Below, one piece after another: positions 49,632 to 55,306 of a stretch of DNA of 58,100 nt; the stretch's first letter is position 1; each line of letters starts with the position of its first letter. The DNA comes from a virus. The notes below the pieces were generated by a model, which was not told the DNA's origin, ran no database searches, and saw only the letters and a list, made by a program, of their open reading frames with translations. Made by a program: the position numbers and the translations under genes. The DNA lies in IMG/VR virus record IMGVR_UViG_3300031920_000245, positions 1-58,100 of that record, one strand, 5' to 3'.

Positions 49632-49705
49632 GGGGCATTAGCTCAGATGGCTAGAGCACCTCCCTTGCACGGAGGGGGTCGTGGGTTCGAGTCCCACATG
49701 TTCCA
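49632..49705 (+). tRNA. tRNA-Ala(UGC), second copy
   Basis: Acceptor GGGGCAT/ATGTTCC, anticodon stem CCTCC/GGAGG with loop CTTGCAC, T-arm GTGGG-TTCGAGT-CCCAC, discriminator A. Confidence 0.88.
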
Positions 49706-49814
49706 CAAAATGAGTTGCACCTTGAATATTCATTAATTATTAGAGGACGATTAGGTTTGATATCAACTGAAAGATCGTTAATAATATTCTATTAAGGTTT
49801 GATCACTTTAATGG

Positions 49815-49893
49815 GTATGAATGTGATAATAGGATGGCGACCCTGTTTGAAAAGAACAGGATGTATAGGGTTCGATACCCTTGTGATTCACAA
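49815..49893 (+). pseudogene. Degenerate tRNA-like sequence (Phe-like anticodon region)
   Basis: A T-arm (TAGGG-TTCGATA-CCCTT, one mismatch) and an anticodon-like hairpin CCTGT/ACAGG with a 9-nt loop TTGAAAAGA are present. The acceptor pairs at only four or five positions. GAA would read Phe, but the loop is two bases too long. It is probably an eroded tRNA. Confidence 0.4.
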
Positions 49894-49916
49894 AATTGTT
49901 TTTGGTAATATTCATC

Positions 49917-49925
49917 TATTTATAA
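49917..49925 (+). promoter_or_regulatory. Late-type promoter of the 49940 gene
   Basis: CTATTTATAATAAAA, 14 nt before the ATG at 49940. Confidence 0.45.
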
Positions 49926-49939
49926 TAAAATACAATATT

Positions 49940-50419
49940 ATGATAGATCAAATAGACCAATATGTTTTCTTTTTTATAATGCAAGCAGTTTTCATATCAT
50001 ACGTGTTTTTCATTATGATTAAGTATGGAGTACAAAAATCAATTTCAGAAAGTTATTACGCATTACCACCTAAATTAAGACCATTATTTACTTTTTTCTG
50101 TTGGGGTTTTGCTTTCCCTGCAATTATTGTCGGAGATTCAGTATTAATGTTTTTTGCTGGTTCTGGTATTGCTTTTGTTGGTGCTGCATGTAATATGCAT
50201 GAAGAATTTGTGAGGAAAGTACATGTAACTGCAGCAATAATAGGAATAACATGTGCTCATTTGGCAATTATATTTAATTACGATATGTGGTGGCTTACTG
50301 CAGGATTTGTAATTATATCAATTCCAATAATAATATTTAATAAAAAAACATATATTTGGTGGATTGAATTATTATCTTTCATTTCAATAAGCGTTGCGTT
50401 AGGTACATCAATTTTCTAA
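49940..50419 (+). CDS. Multi-span membrane protein (159 aa)
   Basis: The start is the ATG at 49940; the longer frame passes through the tRNA-like sequence. About five hydrophobic spans are visible: YVFFFIMQAVFISYVFFIMI, LFTFFCWGFAFPAIIV, DSVLMFFAGSGIAFVGAACN, VTAAIIGITCAHLAIIF, then WWLTAGFVIISIPIIIF and a last one. The conserved-looking motif NMHEEFVRKVHVTAAIIGI lies between spans 3 and 4. No family is recognised. It ends 5 nt before tRNA-Trp. Confidence 0.65.
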   Translation: MIDQIDQYVFFFIMQAVFISYVFFIMIKYGVQKSISESYYALPPKLRPLFTFFCWGFAFPAIIVGDSVLMFFAGSGIAFVGAACNMHEEFVRKVHVTAAIIGITCAHLAIIFNYDMWWLTAGFVIISIPIIIFNKKTYIWWIELLSFISISVALGTSIF

Positions 50420-50424
50420 TACTT

Positions 50425-50498
50425 ACGTCCGTAGTTCAATTAGGTAGAATGCTGGTCTCCAAAACCAGAGGTTGGGGGTTCGATTCCCTCCGGGCGTG
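50425..50498 (+). tRNA. tRNA-Trp(CCA)
   Basis: Acceptor ACGTCCG/CGGGCGT, anticodon stem CTGGT/ACCAG with loop CTCCAAA, T-arm GGGGG-TTCGATT-CCCTC, discriminator G as required for Trp. Confidence 0.92.
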
Positions 50499-50520
50499 CT
50501 AATATTTATTCAATAATTTA

Positions 50521-50760
50521 ATGGTAATGAAACACGAATTAAAAGAAATTGTGAAAGGAACTGTGGCAAAATTAGAGCATGTTTGTAATGGTAAAGCTGA
50601 TTATAGAATCAATGTTAATGATACTATTTATCAACTTGAAATTAACATTATGGAAAAGGAATGGGAAAATATATACATACTTCCGGAATATAAATCGATA
50701 ACATTAATGCGTTGGATCAGAAAAGGGATTGAGAATGGTAATCTTATTCAATTAAATTAA
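50521..50760 (+). CDS. Small hypothetical protein (79 aa)
   Basis: MVMKHELKEIVKGTVAKLEHVCNGKADYRI...WENIYILPEYKSITLMRWIRKGIENGNLIQLN. A second ATG two codons in is equally possible. It is alpha/beta in character and one Cys is present. The sequence looks like small conserved proteins of unknown function in T4-type phages, but I cannot name one. It follows tRNA-Trp and ends just before a TGTAAC-class promoter. Confidence 0.6.
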   Translation: MVMKHELKEIVKGTVAKLEHVCNGKADYRINVNDTIYQLEINIMEKEWENIYILPEYKSITLMRWIRKGIENGNLIQLN

Positions 50761-50764
50761 TTTT

Positions 50765-50808
50765 TTTGTAACATTTCTTGATATTCTCCGTATATATAAT
50801 TAAATTTG
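50765..50808 (+). promoter_or_regulatory. TGTAAC/CGTAT-class promoter of the 50816 gene
   Basis: TTTGTAAC (50765-50772), then CGTATA (50789-50794); TGTAAC to CGTATA is 22 nt. A TAAATTTG box lies at 50801-50808, close to the ATG. Confidence 0.5.
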
Positions 50809-50815
50809 ACAACTT

Positions 50816-51544
50816 ATGTTGATACTTGGAAAAAATAGAGATTATTATGATGGTGTTGTCGGTACAATGGGTATTGATAAAACTATTGTTTATAATCGTC
50901 ATACTGTTGAAAATGATGACTGTAAAAAATTTCCAAAAGAATTTAAATGTAAATTACATTATAGTGATGATGAATCAAAATTTATTGATCTTTGTTCTTA
51001 TGGTATTGACAGTGATAAAACTAAAAAATATAAAGAAGTTGATGTTTTTTTTATTGGTTTTTGTGGTAAAATATATATCGGTTGGAAATTTTATTATTTA
51101 ATTGGTAATGGTATTCACGAAAAAATGAAATATGATATTGTTTATGATATTGATGTAGCAAAGAAATACATTAAAGATAATAGATGGGGTAGTGGTAATC
51201 TTAATGATATTCTGAATCATATTAAAAATTATAATCCTATTGAATTATTTAGAGAAAATAATACACCTATTTTTATTTATGATAGTCATATAGATAGAAT
51301 AGATTTAGATAAATATTATGGTAGTAACAATCAAAGATTTATTATTAATCCGGTGTTAAAAGAATATAAATTTTATAAGGTTTTTGATACATTTAGTGCC
51401 TTTCAAGAAATTCAAATGTTTATCTCCGGTGTGTTGGGATCTAATGAAAAAGATATTATTGAAGTGGAAGATAAATATAAAATTGCACAACATGGTTTTA
51501 ATAAATGGTCCTTTAGAAGAGAACCATCAAAGAAAAAGAAATAA
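50816..51544 (+). CDS. Conserved phage hypothetical protein (242 aa)
   Basis: It starts MLILGKNRDYYDGVVGTMGIDKTIVYNR and ends with the block EIQMFISGVLGSNEKDIIEVEDKYKIAQHGFNKWSFRREPSKKKK. I associate this start and end with a widespread hypothetical protein of large phages: 'YYD' at the start, then 'IxMFxGGVL...DKxxxxxKGFDxxSFRKxPxKK'. The middle is alpha/beta with a CGKxYxGW segment. The function is unknown. It has its own TGTAAC-class promoter, so expression before the virion genes is likely. Confidence 0.75.
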   Translation: MLILGKNRDYYDGVVGTMGIDKTIVYNRHTVENDDCKKFPKEFKCKLHYSDDESKFIDLCSYGIDSDKTKKYKEVDVFFIGFCGKIYIGWKFYYLIGNGIHEKMKYDIVYDIDVAKKYIKDNRWGSGNLNDILNHIKNYNPIELFRENNTPIFIYDSHIDRIDLDKYYGSNNQRFIINPVLKEYKFYKVFDTFSAFQEIQMFISGVLGSNEKDIIEVEDKYKIAQHGFNKWSFRREPSKKKK

Positions 51545-51587
51545 ATGCTGCGAATAATGAGGTTAATCGTTGCACATTTTACGGCAA

Positions 51588-51875
51588 ATGAGAAATTATA
51601 CTAATTTATTAATAATTCCCGCAAAATTTGCGAAGAATAGTGATGATAATCAACGCATAATTAATTGTGTGATCGGTAAAACCCCTGATGGTGTGCCAAT
51701 TACACAATTAAGAAAATTTGAGAAATATTGTACAGAAGGTATTGAAAATCCGACCTATTTATTAATAGGCATCATAAGTGGTCAGGGTTTTACACGAGTA
51801 ACATTTACCGATGCCAAAGAGTTTGAAAAATTGTTCATTGAAAAATGGGGTTGTCTGGATTTGACAGCAACGTAG
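51588..51875 (+). CDS. Hypothetical protein (95 aa) overlapping the tmRNA
   Basis: I use the ATG at 51588 (MRNYTNLLIIPAKFAKNSDD). The product (CVIGKTPDGVPITQLRKFEKYCTEGIENPTYLLIGII...) is soluble, with no known domain. Its last ten codons lie within the first 29 nt of the tmRNA, so either the coding sequence has drifted over the RNA 5' end or the overlap is fixed. It starts 43 nt after the previous gene. Confidence 0.5.
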   Translation: MRNYTNLLIIPAKFAKNSDDNQRIINCVIGKTPDGVPITQLRKFEKYCTEGIENPTYLLIGIISGQGFTRVTFTDAKEFEKLFIEKWGCLDLTAT

Positions 51876-52215
51876 AATGGTAAGTAAGCAAGTGGTAGTT
51901 GTAGAATCTACTTTAAAAAAGTTACAAAACTATAAATGCAGAAGACTTAATGTCTATTCCAACATTTCTTAACAGAAGTGTACCAGCAGTTGCAAGTGAA
52001 GCTGAACTAGCAATGGCTGCGTAAGGAAACAGCAAAAAAACAGCGAAAAACTTGTAATCAAGTAAGGTTTGAGATACCTTTAAATAATCACTCTGGTTAA
52101 TTATTCGACTATAACGAATAGATATTTTGGATGATTAGAAAATCATATCCTAAACTTGTAGAAAACTTATTAGTCACTTGTTTGGACGTGGGTTCGACTC
52201 CCACCAACTCCACCA
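51847..52215 (+). ncRNA. ssrA: tmRNA (ssrA) with encoded CCA
   Basis: The tRNA-like domain closes with GGGGTTG (51847-51853) against CAACTCC (52205-52211), then A-CCA. The 5' part continues TCTGGATTTGACAGC, the tmRNA signature, and the T-arm is GTGGG-TTCGACT-CCCAC. The resume codon is GCA at 51938, after the typical ACTATAAAT context. The tag then reads AEDLMSIPTFLNRSV...SEAELAMAA and stops at 52022-52024, 28 residues in all. tmRNA rescues stalled ribosomes and tags the product for proteolysis. The tag is unusually long, but the AMAA end suits Bacteroidota. Confidence 0.9.
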
Positions 52216-52218
52216 AGG

Positions 52219-52360
52219 TAATTGTGGGGTCTTAATAAGACTTAAAGATAGTTTGCAAACGTAGGTAGTTAGAGTTCATGATGATAGCTATCAAATGATG
52301 TGTTGGCATGGGAGTTCGACTCTTCCACACGTTGCTTTAAGTTAAAGACCCTACACATTA
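52219..52360 (+). ncRNA. Structured RNA with T-arm-like hairpin directly after the tmRNA
   Basis: A long, nearly continuous helix is formed by TAATTGTGGGGTCTT (52219-52233) with AAGACCCTACACATTA (52345-52360). It continues as ACTTAAAG/CTTTAAGT and CAA-CGT/ACGTTG. Inside lies a perfect-looking T-arm, GGGAG-TTCGACT-CTTCC (52310-52326), and a palindromic hairpin TGATAGCTATCA. It has no normal anticodon arm and no ORF. It begins 4 nt after the tmRNA CCA. The identity is unknown. Confidence 0.5.
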
Positions 52361-52399
52361 CTGATAAAAAATAAGAAAGATTGAAAGACATTTGGAGAT

Positions 52400-52705
52400 A
52401 TGAAAAAATTAGTTAGAGATAGAATTCCAGAAATTATCGAAAAAAAAGAAGGTAAATCACCAGATTATTATATTGCTAAATCTGAAGAGTATGAAGGAAG
52501 ATTATATGATAAATTAGGTGAAGAAACTATTGAATTTATCAATGAACCTTGTGCTGAAGAACTTGCTGATATTTTAGAAGTGGTTGGTGCACTTGCTAAA
52601 TTTCATGGTATTGGTCTTGAGGATATTAAAATAGCTAAGAACAAAAAATTCAGAGAAAGAGGTGGTTTTAATGAACGTTTAGTATTAAATATGCCTGAAA
52701 AATAA
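52400..52705 (+). CDS. MazG-like nucleotide pyrophosphohydrolase (101 aa)
   Basis: KKLVRDRIPEIIEKKEGKSPDYYIA, then EEYEGRLYDKLGEETIEFI and EELADILEVVGALAKFHG, form the all-alpha NTP pyrophosphatase pattern: E-E-x2-E in one helix and E-x2-D in the next bind magnesium. It ends with the usual K-x2-R-G-G-F-x-E-R. Such enzymes hydrolyse (d)NTPs and may lower aberrant nucleotides or ppGpp during infection. It follows the structured RNA by 40 nt; no promoter is obvious. Confidence 0.82.
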   Translation: MKKLVRDRIPEIIEKKEGKSPDYYIAKSEEYEGRLYDKLGEETIEFINEPCAEELADILEVVGALAKFHGIGLEDIKIAKNKKFRERGGFNERLVLNMPEK

Positions 52706-52747
52706 CATAATTTAAATTATGCCCCCATGAAAGCATATTTATATTAA

Positions 52748-52879
52748 ATGAATAGAAAACCATTACATATTAAACCTTCCCGGAAAAAACCAACTGAATA
52801 TTGTTGTGGTAAGAGAGTTAAAGTTGGTGATCGTGGTAGAAAAAAACCAAACATAACAAGAAGAATAAAAAAAAGATAA
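52748..52879 (+). CDS. Very basic small protein (43 aa)
   Basis: MNRKPLHIKPSRKKPTEYCC then GKRVKVGDRGRKKPNITRRIKKR. Nearly half the residues are Lys or Arg and there is a Cys-Cys pair. An ATATTTATATT sequence lies just upstream. It could bind RNA or DNA, or be a short-lived peptide. It lies 32 nt ahead of tRNA-Leu(CAA). The family is unknown. Confidence 0.5.
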   Translation: MNRKPLHIKPSRKKPTEYCCGKRVKVGDRGRKKPNITRRIKKR

Positions 52880-52911
52880 CTCCCATGAATGTTTTTCTTG
52901 GAATTTAATTT

Positions 52912-52993
52912 GCCTCAATGATGGAACTGGTAGACATGCAGGTTTCAAAAACCTGTGCTTCCGAGCTTGTGGGTTCAAATCCCACTTGAGGTA
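52912..52993 (+). tRNA. tRNA-Leu(CAA)
   Basis: Acceptor GCCTCAA/TTGAGGT, anticodon stem CAGGT/ACCTG with loop TTCAAAA, long variable arm, T-arm GTGGG-TTCAAAT-CCCAC. Confidence 0.88.
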
Positions 52994-53012
52994 CTATTTA
53001 TAAATAAATAAC

Positions 53013-53192
53013 ATGAATATTTTAGAATTAACATTAATCACTATTTTTATTATGGTAGTTGGATTATATCTAATTATTGAATTAATTGATTCTTTTTTCC
53101 GAATCAGATCATATTTTAAAAGGTCACCTTTTTCAGAATATGATCAGAAAATTGGATTAAGTTATAATCCTAAAACTAAAAAATTAACATAA
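53013..53192 (+). CDS. Small single-pass membrane protein (59 aa)
   Basis: MNILELTLITIFIMVVGLYL then IIELIDSFFRIRSYFKRSPF. The first 25 residues are one transmembrane helix, followed by a basic, polar tail ending KTKKLT. It is too short to assign. It lies 19 nt after tRNA-Leu(CAA). Confidence 0.5.
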   Translation: MNILELTLITIFIMVVGLYLIIELIDSFFRIRSYFKRSPFSEYDQKIGLSYNPKTKKLT

Positions 53193-53222
53193 TTATGAAA
53201 AACTCAAAAGAAAGGTCATCAG

Positions 53223-53248
53223 TCTTCTAATACTAAAATGTTAGAAGA
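53223..53248 (+). promoter_or_regulatory. Hairpin abutting the 53251 start codon
   Basis: TCTTCTAA / TTAGAAGA with a 10-nt loop ends 2 nt before the ATG. It would hide the start region and could gate translation. Confidence 0.35.
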
Positions 53249-53250
53249 TT

Positions 53251-53541
53251 ATGAGAAGAATTAAAGAAACTGTAGACAATACCTCAAATAGGGGTGAGTT
53301 TAATCGAGCATACAAACGGTATCTCGAAAGTAAAGGAAAAATTCGTTGTTCGTACTGTGGTTATAATCGTGGTGAAAACGATAATAGAAAATGGTATGGT
53401 AGTAACATGAGGGATGGTATTAGTTATCCTAATTGGAAATTAGCCACTAAAAACAGTAAACAATGGATGGATAAAAACCTCGAAATAACAAATAAAATTA
53501 TTCGAGGTGTAGAACATACCACTATCAAATTTAAACGATAG
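53251..53541 (+). CDS. Small protein with a C-x2-C motif (96 aa)
   Basis: MRRIKETVDNTSNRGEFNRAY leads to IRCSYCGYNRGENDNRKWYG and ISYPNWKLATKNSKQWMDK. The pattern C-x2-C-x-Y-x-R-G-E-N...YPNWKL-x-S/T-K-N-x-K-Q-W-M is one I recall from small phage proteins of unknown function. It may be a half zinc-finger that dimerises. Its stop lies inside a terminator hairpin, so the gene ends its transcript. Confidence 0.6.
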   Translation: MRRIKETVDNTSNRGEFNRAYKRYLESKGKIRCSYCGYNRGENDNRKWYGSNMRDGISYPNWKLATKNSKQWMDKNLEITNKIIRGVEHTTIKFKR

Positions 53542-53549
53542 TGGTTTTA
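53518..53549 (+). terminator. Terminator overlapping a stop codon
   Basis: ACCACTATC / GATAGTGGT with a 10-nt loop, then TTTTAT. The 3' arm contains the TAG of the gene ending at 53541. Confidence 0.65.
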
Positions 53550-53552
53550 TCT

Positions 53553-53626
53553 TGCGGGGTAGCTTAGTCGGTTAAAGCGTTGGAGTCATATCCCAAAGAC
53601 CGAGGGTTCGAATCCCTCTCCCGCAA
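53553..53626 (+). tRNA. tRNA with anticodon CAU (Met or Ile2)
   Basis: Acceptor TGCGGGG/TCCCGCA, anticodon stem TTGGA/CCCAA (one A-C mismatch) with loop GTCATAT, T-arm GAGGG-TTCGAAT-CCCTC. Elongator Met or lysidine-modified Ile cannot be decided by eye. The acceptor does not look like an initiator. Confidence 0.82.
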
Positions 53627-53642
53627 CAAATTTCCCAATACG

Positions 53643-53673
53643 TTTTTTATATATAAATTTATTCATATATTTG
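53643..53673 (+). promoter_or_regulatory. Host-type promoter of the AAA ATPase gene
   Basis: TATATTTG at 53666-53673 with a T-rich -33 region 19 nt upstream, 21 nt before the ATG at 53695. Confidence 0.5.
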
Positions 53674-53694
53674 TCTAATAAAAACACAAATAAT

Positions 53695-54240
53695 ATGGAA
53701 GAATTAAAAACACCACTTGTAATTAATTTATTTGCTGGTCCGAGCACTGGTAAAAGTACATCTGCAGCACAAATTTTCTCTGAATTAAAATGGATGGGAA
53801 TTAATTGTGAGATGGTTACAGAATTTGCAAAAGATAAAGTATGGGAAGAATCATTTAAGGTCTTAGATGATCAGGTTTACATTTTCGGTAAACAAGTACA
53901 TAGAATGCGTAGACTTGTTGGTAAGGTTGATATAATTATTACTGATTCACCGATCTTAAATTCATTGGTTTATGATGAATCTGGAAATGATAATTTTCAT
54001 AATTTAATTTTGGATGTTTTTAATGAATTTAATAACTTAAACTTCTTTCTTAGAAGAACAAAAAAATTCCAACAAGCTGGAAGAGTCCAAAATGAAGAGA
54101 AATCAAAGTTGTTAGATAATAAAGTTTGGAATATGTTATGTGATAATAAAATACCTTGTGATCCGGTTGATGCAAGTAAAGAGAATATAATAAAAGAGGT
54201 TTTACCTATAATTAATAGAGTATATTCAGCAAATAAATAA
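53695..54240 (+). CDS. P-loop ATPase/kinase-like protein (181 aa)
   Basis: I start at 53695 (MEELKTPLVINLFAGPSTGK), since the TTG at 53671 is part of the promoter. Walker A is GPSTGKST at 15-22, and the second acidic motif is VDIIITDSPILNSL with Asp-Ser-Pro. The rest (FLRRTKKFQQAGRVQNEEKSKLLD) resembles a kinase lid with two Arg. The family resembles AAA_28/NadR-like phage ATPases, which may phosphorylate nucleosides or cofactors. It sits alone between tRNA groups with a host-type promoter. Confidence 0.75.
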   Translation: MEELKTPLVINLFAGPSTGKSTSAAQIFSELKWMGINCEMVTEFAKDKVWEESFKVLDDQVYIFGKQVHRMRRLVGKVDIIITDSPILNSLVYDESGNDNFHNLILDVFNEFNNLNFFLRRTKKFQQAGRVQNEEKSKLLDNKVWNMLCDNKIPCDPVDASKENIIKEVLPIINRVYSANK

Positions 54241-54256
54241 AATAATTCGGAAATAA

Positions 54257-54299
54257 TGTAACCTTTGTTTGGTTTATTCGTATTTATAGTATAGATTTG
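54257..54299 (+). promoter_or_regulatory. Promoter of the third tRNA-cluster leader
   Basis: TGTAAC (54257-54262) is followed 22 nt later by CGTATT (54279-54284), with TAGATTTG at 54292-54299 and TTTG 20 nt before that. A late-type GTATTTATA overlaps at 54280-54288, so the site may be used in more than one phase. Confidence 0.55.
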
Positions 54300-54322
54300 T
54301 AAAGTTAAATTTAAAAAAGAAA

Positions 54323-54409
54323 ATGATGTCAAGAATTAACACATATTATTTCAAGAAATCTTATAAGAAGTATCTTATAGGAATCGGGAATCGTATGATT
54401 AGTTCATAA
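54323..54409 (+). CDS. Leader ORF, basic/aromatic (28 aa)
   Basis: MMSRINTYYFKKSYKKYLIG then IGNRMISS. Five Tyr and six Lys codons are present, and the tRNAs downstream include two Lys(UUU) and two Tyr(GUA). GAATCGGG (54381-54388) within the ORF can pair with the 5' arm of the terminator at 54446. The layout is the same as in the leaders at 42913 and 46624. Confidence 0.45.
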   Translation: MMSRINTYYFKKSYKKYLIGIGNRMISS

Positions 54410-54475
54410 AAAATAAATTAACTAAAACTAATATATGTTTAAAAACCCGATTCTTAATAGAGTCGGGTTTTTTGT
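54381..54475 (+). promoter_or_regulatory. Attenuator-like terminator/antiterminator
   Basis: The terminator is AACCCGATTCT / AGAGTCGGGTT around TAAT, with a T-run to 54473. The upstream GAATCGGG (54381-54388) can pair with CCCGATTC (54446-54453). AAGTTCTTTGAATAT, similar to a boxA element, follows at about 54483. Confidence 0.5.
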
Positions 54476-54502
54476 TGTATAAAAGTTCTTTGAATATATA
54501 AT

Positions 54503-54575
54503 GATCTCGTAGCTCAGTTGGTAGAGCACCTGCCTTTTAAGCAGGGAGTCGTGGGTTCGATCCCCACTGGGGTCA
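54503..54575 (+). tRNA. tRNA-Lys(UUU), first copy
   Basis: Acceptor GATCTCG/TGGGGTC, anticodon stem CCTGC/GCAGG with loop CTTTTAA, T-arm GTGGG-TTCGATC-CCCAC, discriminator A. Confidence 0.9.
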
Positions 54576-54638
54576 CAGAAAAGAGGAATGATAGAGTCCA
54601 CACTACCTCTTCCTATATATGGGGATGTGGACACCAAT

Positions 54639-54710
54639 GGTTTCGTAGCTGAGTTGGTTTAGCACCGCCCTTTTAAGGCGGGGACGTGGGTTCGACCCCC
54701 ACCGGGATCA
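54639..54710 (+). tRNA. tRNA-Lys(UUU), second copy
   Basis: Acceptor GGTTTCG/CGGGATC (three G-U pairs), anticodon stem CCGCC/GGCGG with loop CTTTTAA, T-arm GTGGG-TTCGACC-CCCAC. Confidence 0.88.
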
Positions 54711-54723
54711 CTATTAAATATAT

Positions 54724-54816
54724 CACATAATGGTGAAAAGGAATACACTATCCAAGACATGGGGAGAGGGATGCTGGCAACACCATTCCATACGGGTTCG
54801 AGTCCCGTTTATGTGA
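54724..54816 (+). tRNA. Ser-like tRNA with aberrant anticodon arm
   Basis: Perfect acceptor CACATAA/TTATGTG, good T-arm ACGGG-TTCGAGT-CCCGT, D-stem GTG/CAC and a long variable arm GGGATG/CATTCC. The anticodon region ATCCAAGACATGGGG gives only a short stem with a five-base loop, or a seven-base loop lacking U33. The anticodon is therefore undetermined. Confidence 0.55.
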
Positions 54817-54830
54817 CAAAAATTAATATT

Positions 54831-54995
54831 ATGAGTAGAGAAGAATTATTAGCATTTTTACGTGAAAATCTAACCATTGAAGTATCATTAGATGATGAAT
54901 ATGAAGGTGATGGTAGATATGCAACAAGTAATGTGACATTAAGATTATGTGATGAAGAAATTTCATCATCATATGATTCAGTAAAGATAGATTAA
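54831..54995 (+). CDS. Small acidic protein (54 aa)
   Basis: MSREELLAFLRENLTIEVSL then DDEYEGDGRYATSNVTLRLCDEEISSSYDSVKID. I start at 54831; the longer frame crosses the tRNA-like gene. The beta-rich segment V-T-L-R-L-C-D-E-E-I-S resembles a small protein seen in several phages, of unknown role. It lies between the Ser-like tRNA and tRNA-Tyr, 3 nt from the latter. Confidence 0.6.
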   Translation: MSREELLAFLRENLTIEVSLDDEYEGDGRYATSNVTLRLCDEEISSSYDSVKID

Positions 54996-54998
54996 ATT

Positions 54999-55081
54999 GG
55001 ATAGGTGGTCGAGTGGTTAATGGCAGCAGACTGTAACTCTGCCCTCTTAGGAGTTCGGGGGTTCGAATCCCTCCCTGTCCA
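54999..55081 (+). tRNA. tRNA-Tyr(GUA), first copy
   Basis: Acceptor GGATAGG/CCTGTCC, anticodon stem GCAGA/TCTGC with loop CTGTAAC, long variable arm, T-arm GGGGG-TTCGAAT-CCCTC, discriminator A. Confidence 0.92.
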
Positions 55082-55082
55082 C

Positions 55083-55150
55083 AATATTGTCAGTTGGGGA
55101 GTCTTAGTGACTTTATGCCACCTCCTATCGGGGTGGACTCTGGCAATATT
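55083..55150 (+). other. Structured spacer between two Tyr tRNAs
   Basis: AATATTG/CAATATT encloses GGAGTC/GACTCT and CCACC/GGTGG in one nested rod. It is 68 nt, with no T-loop, anticodon or ORF. Confidence 0.4.
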
Positions 55151-55154
55151 AATT

Positions 55155-55234
55155 GGGTACGTTGAGCAATTGGTGGCTCGCCTGACTGTAGATCAGGTCT
55201 TAACAGCTTGGGGGTTCGAATCCCTCCGTGCCCA
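55155..55234 (+). tRNA. tRNA-Tyr(GUA), second copy
   Basis: Acceptor GGGTACG/CGTGCCC, anticodon stem CCTGA/TCAGG with loop CTGTAGA, long variable arm, T-arm GGGGG-TTCGAAT-CCCTC. Confidence 0.88.
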
Positions 55235-55279
55235 CTTTTTATTTTTCTAATTAATTTAGATATTATATATTATTTTTTA

Positions 55280-55287
55280 TATATTTG
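55280..55287 (+). promoter_or_regulatory. Host-type -7 element of the glycan cassette
   Basis: TATATTTG, 19 nt before the ATG at 55307. The -33 region is only TTTA. Confidence 0.4.
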
Positions 55288-55306
55288 TATGAATTAATTA
55301 TTCCAC

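Noticed and set aside
52255-52335. Region after the tmRNA as an ordinary tRNA
   Set aside because: A T-arm is present, but only five acceptor pairs form and there is no anticodon stem; a palindrome sits there instead. The longer helix is the better description.
42825-54299. Repeated TGTAAC boxes as a CRISPR-like or iteron array
   Set aside because: They are kilobases apart, always upstream of genes, and paired with CGTAT at fixed distance, so they are promoter elements.
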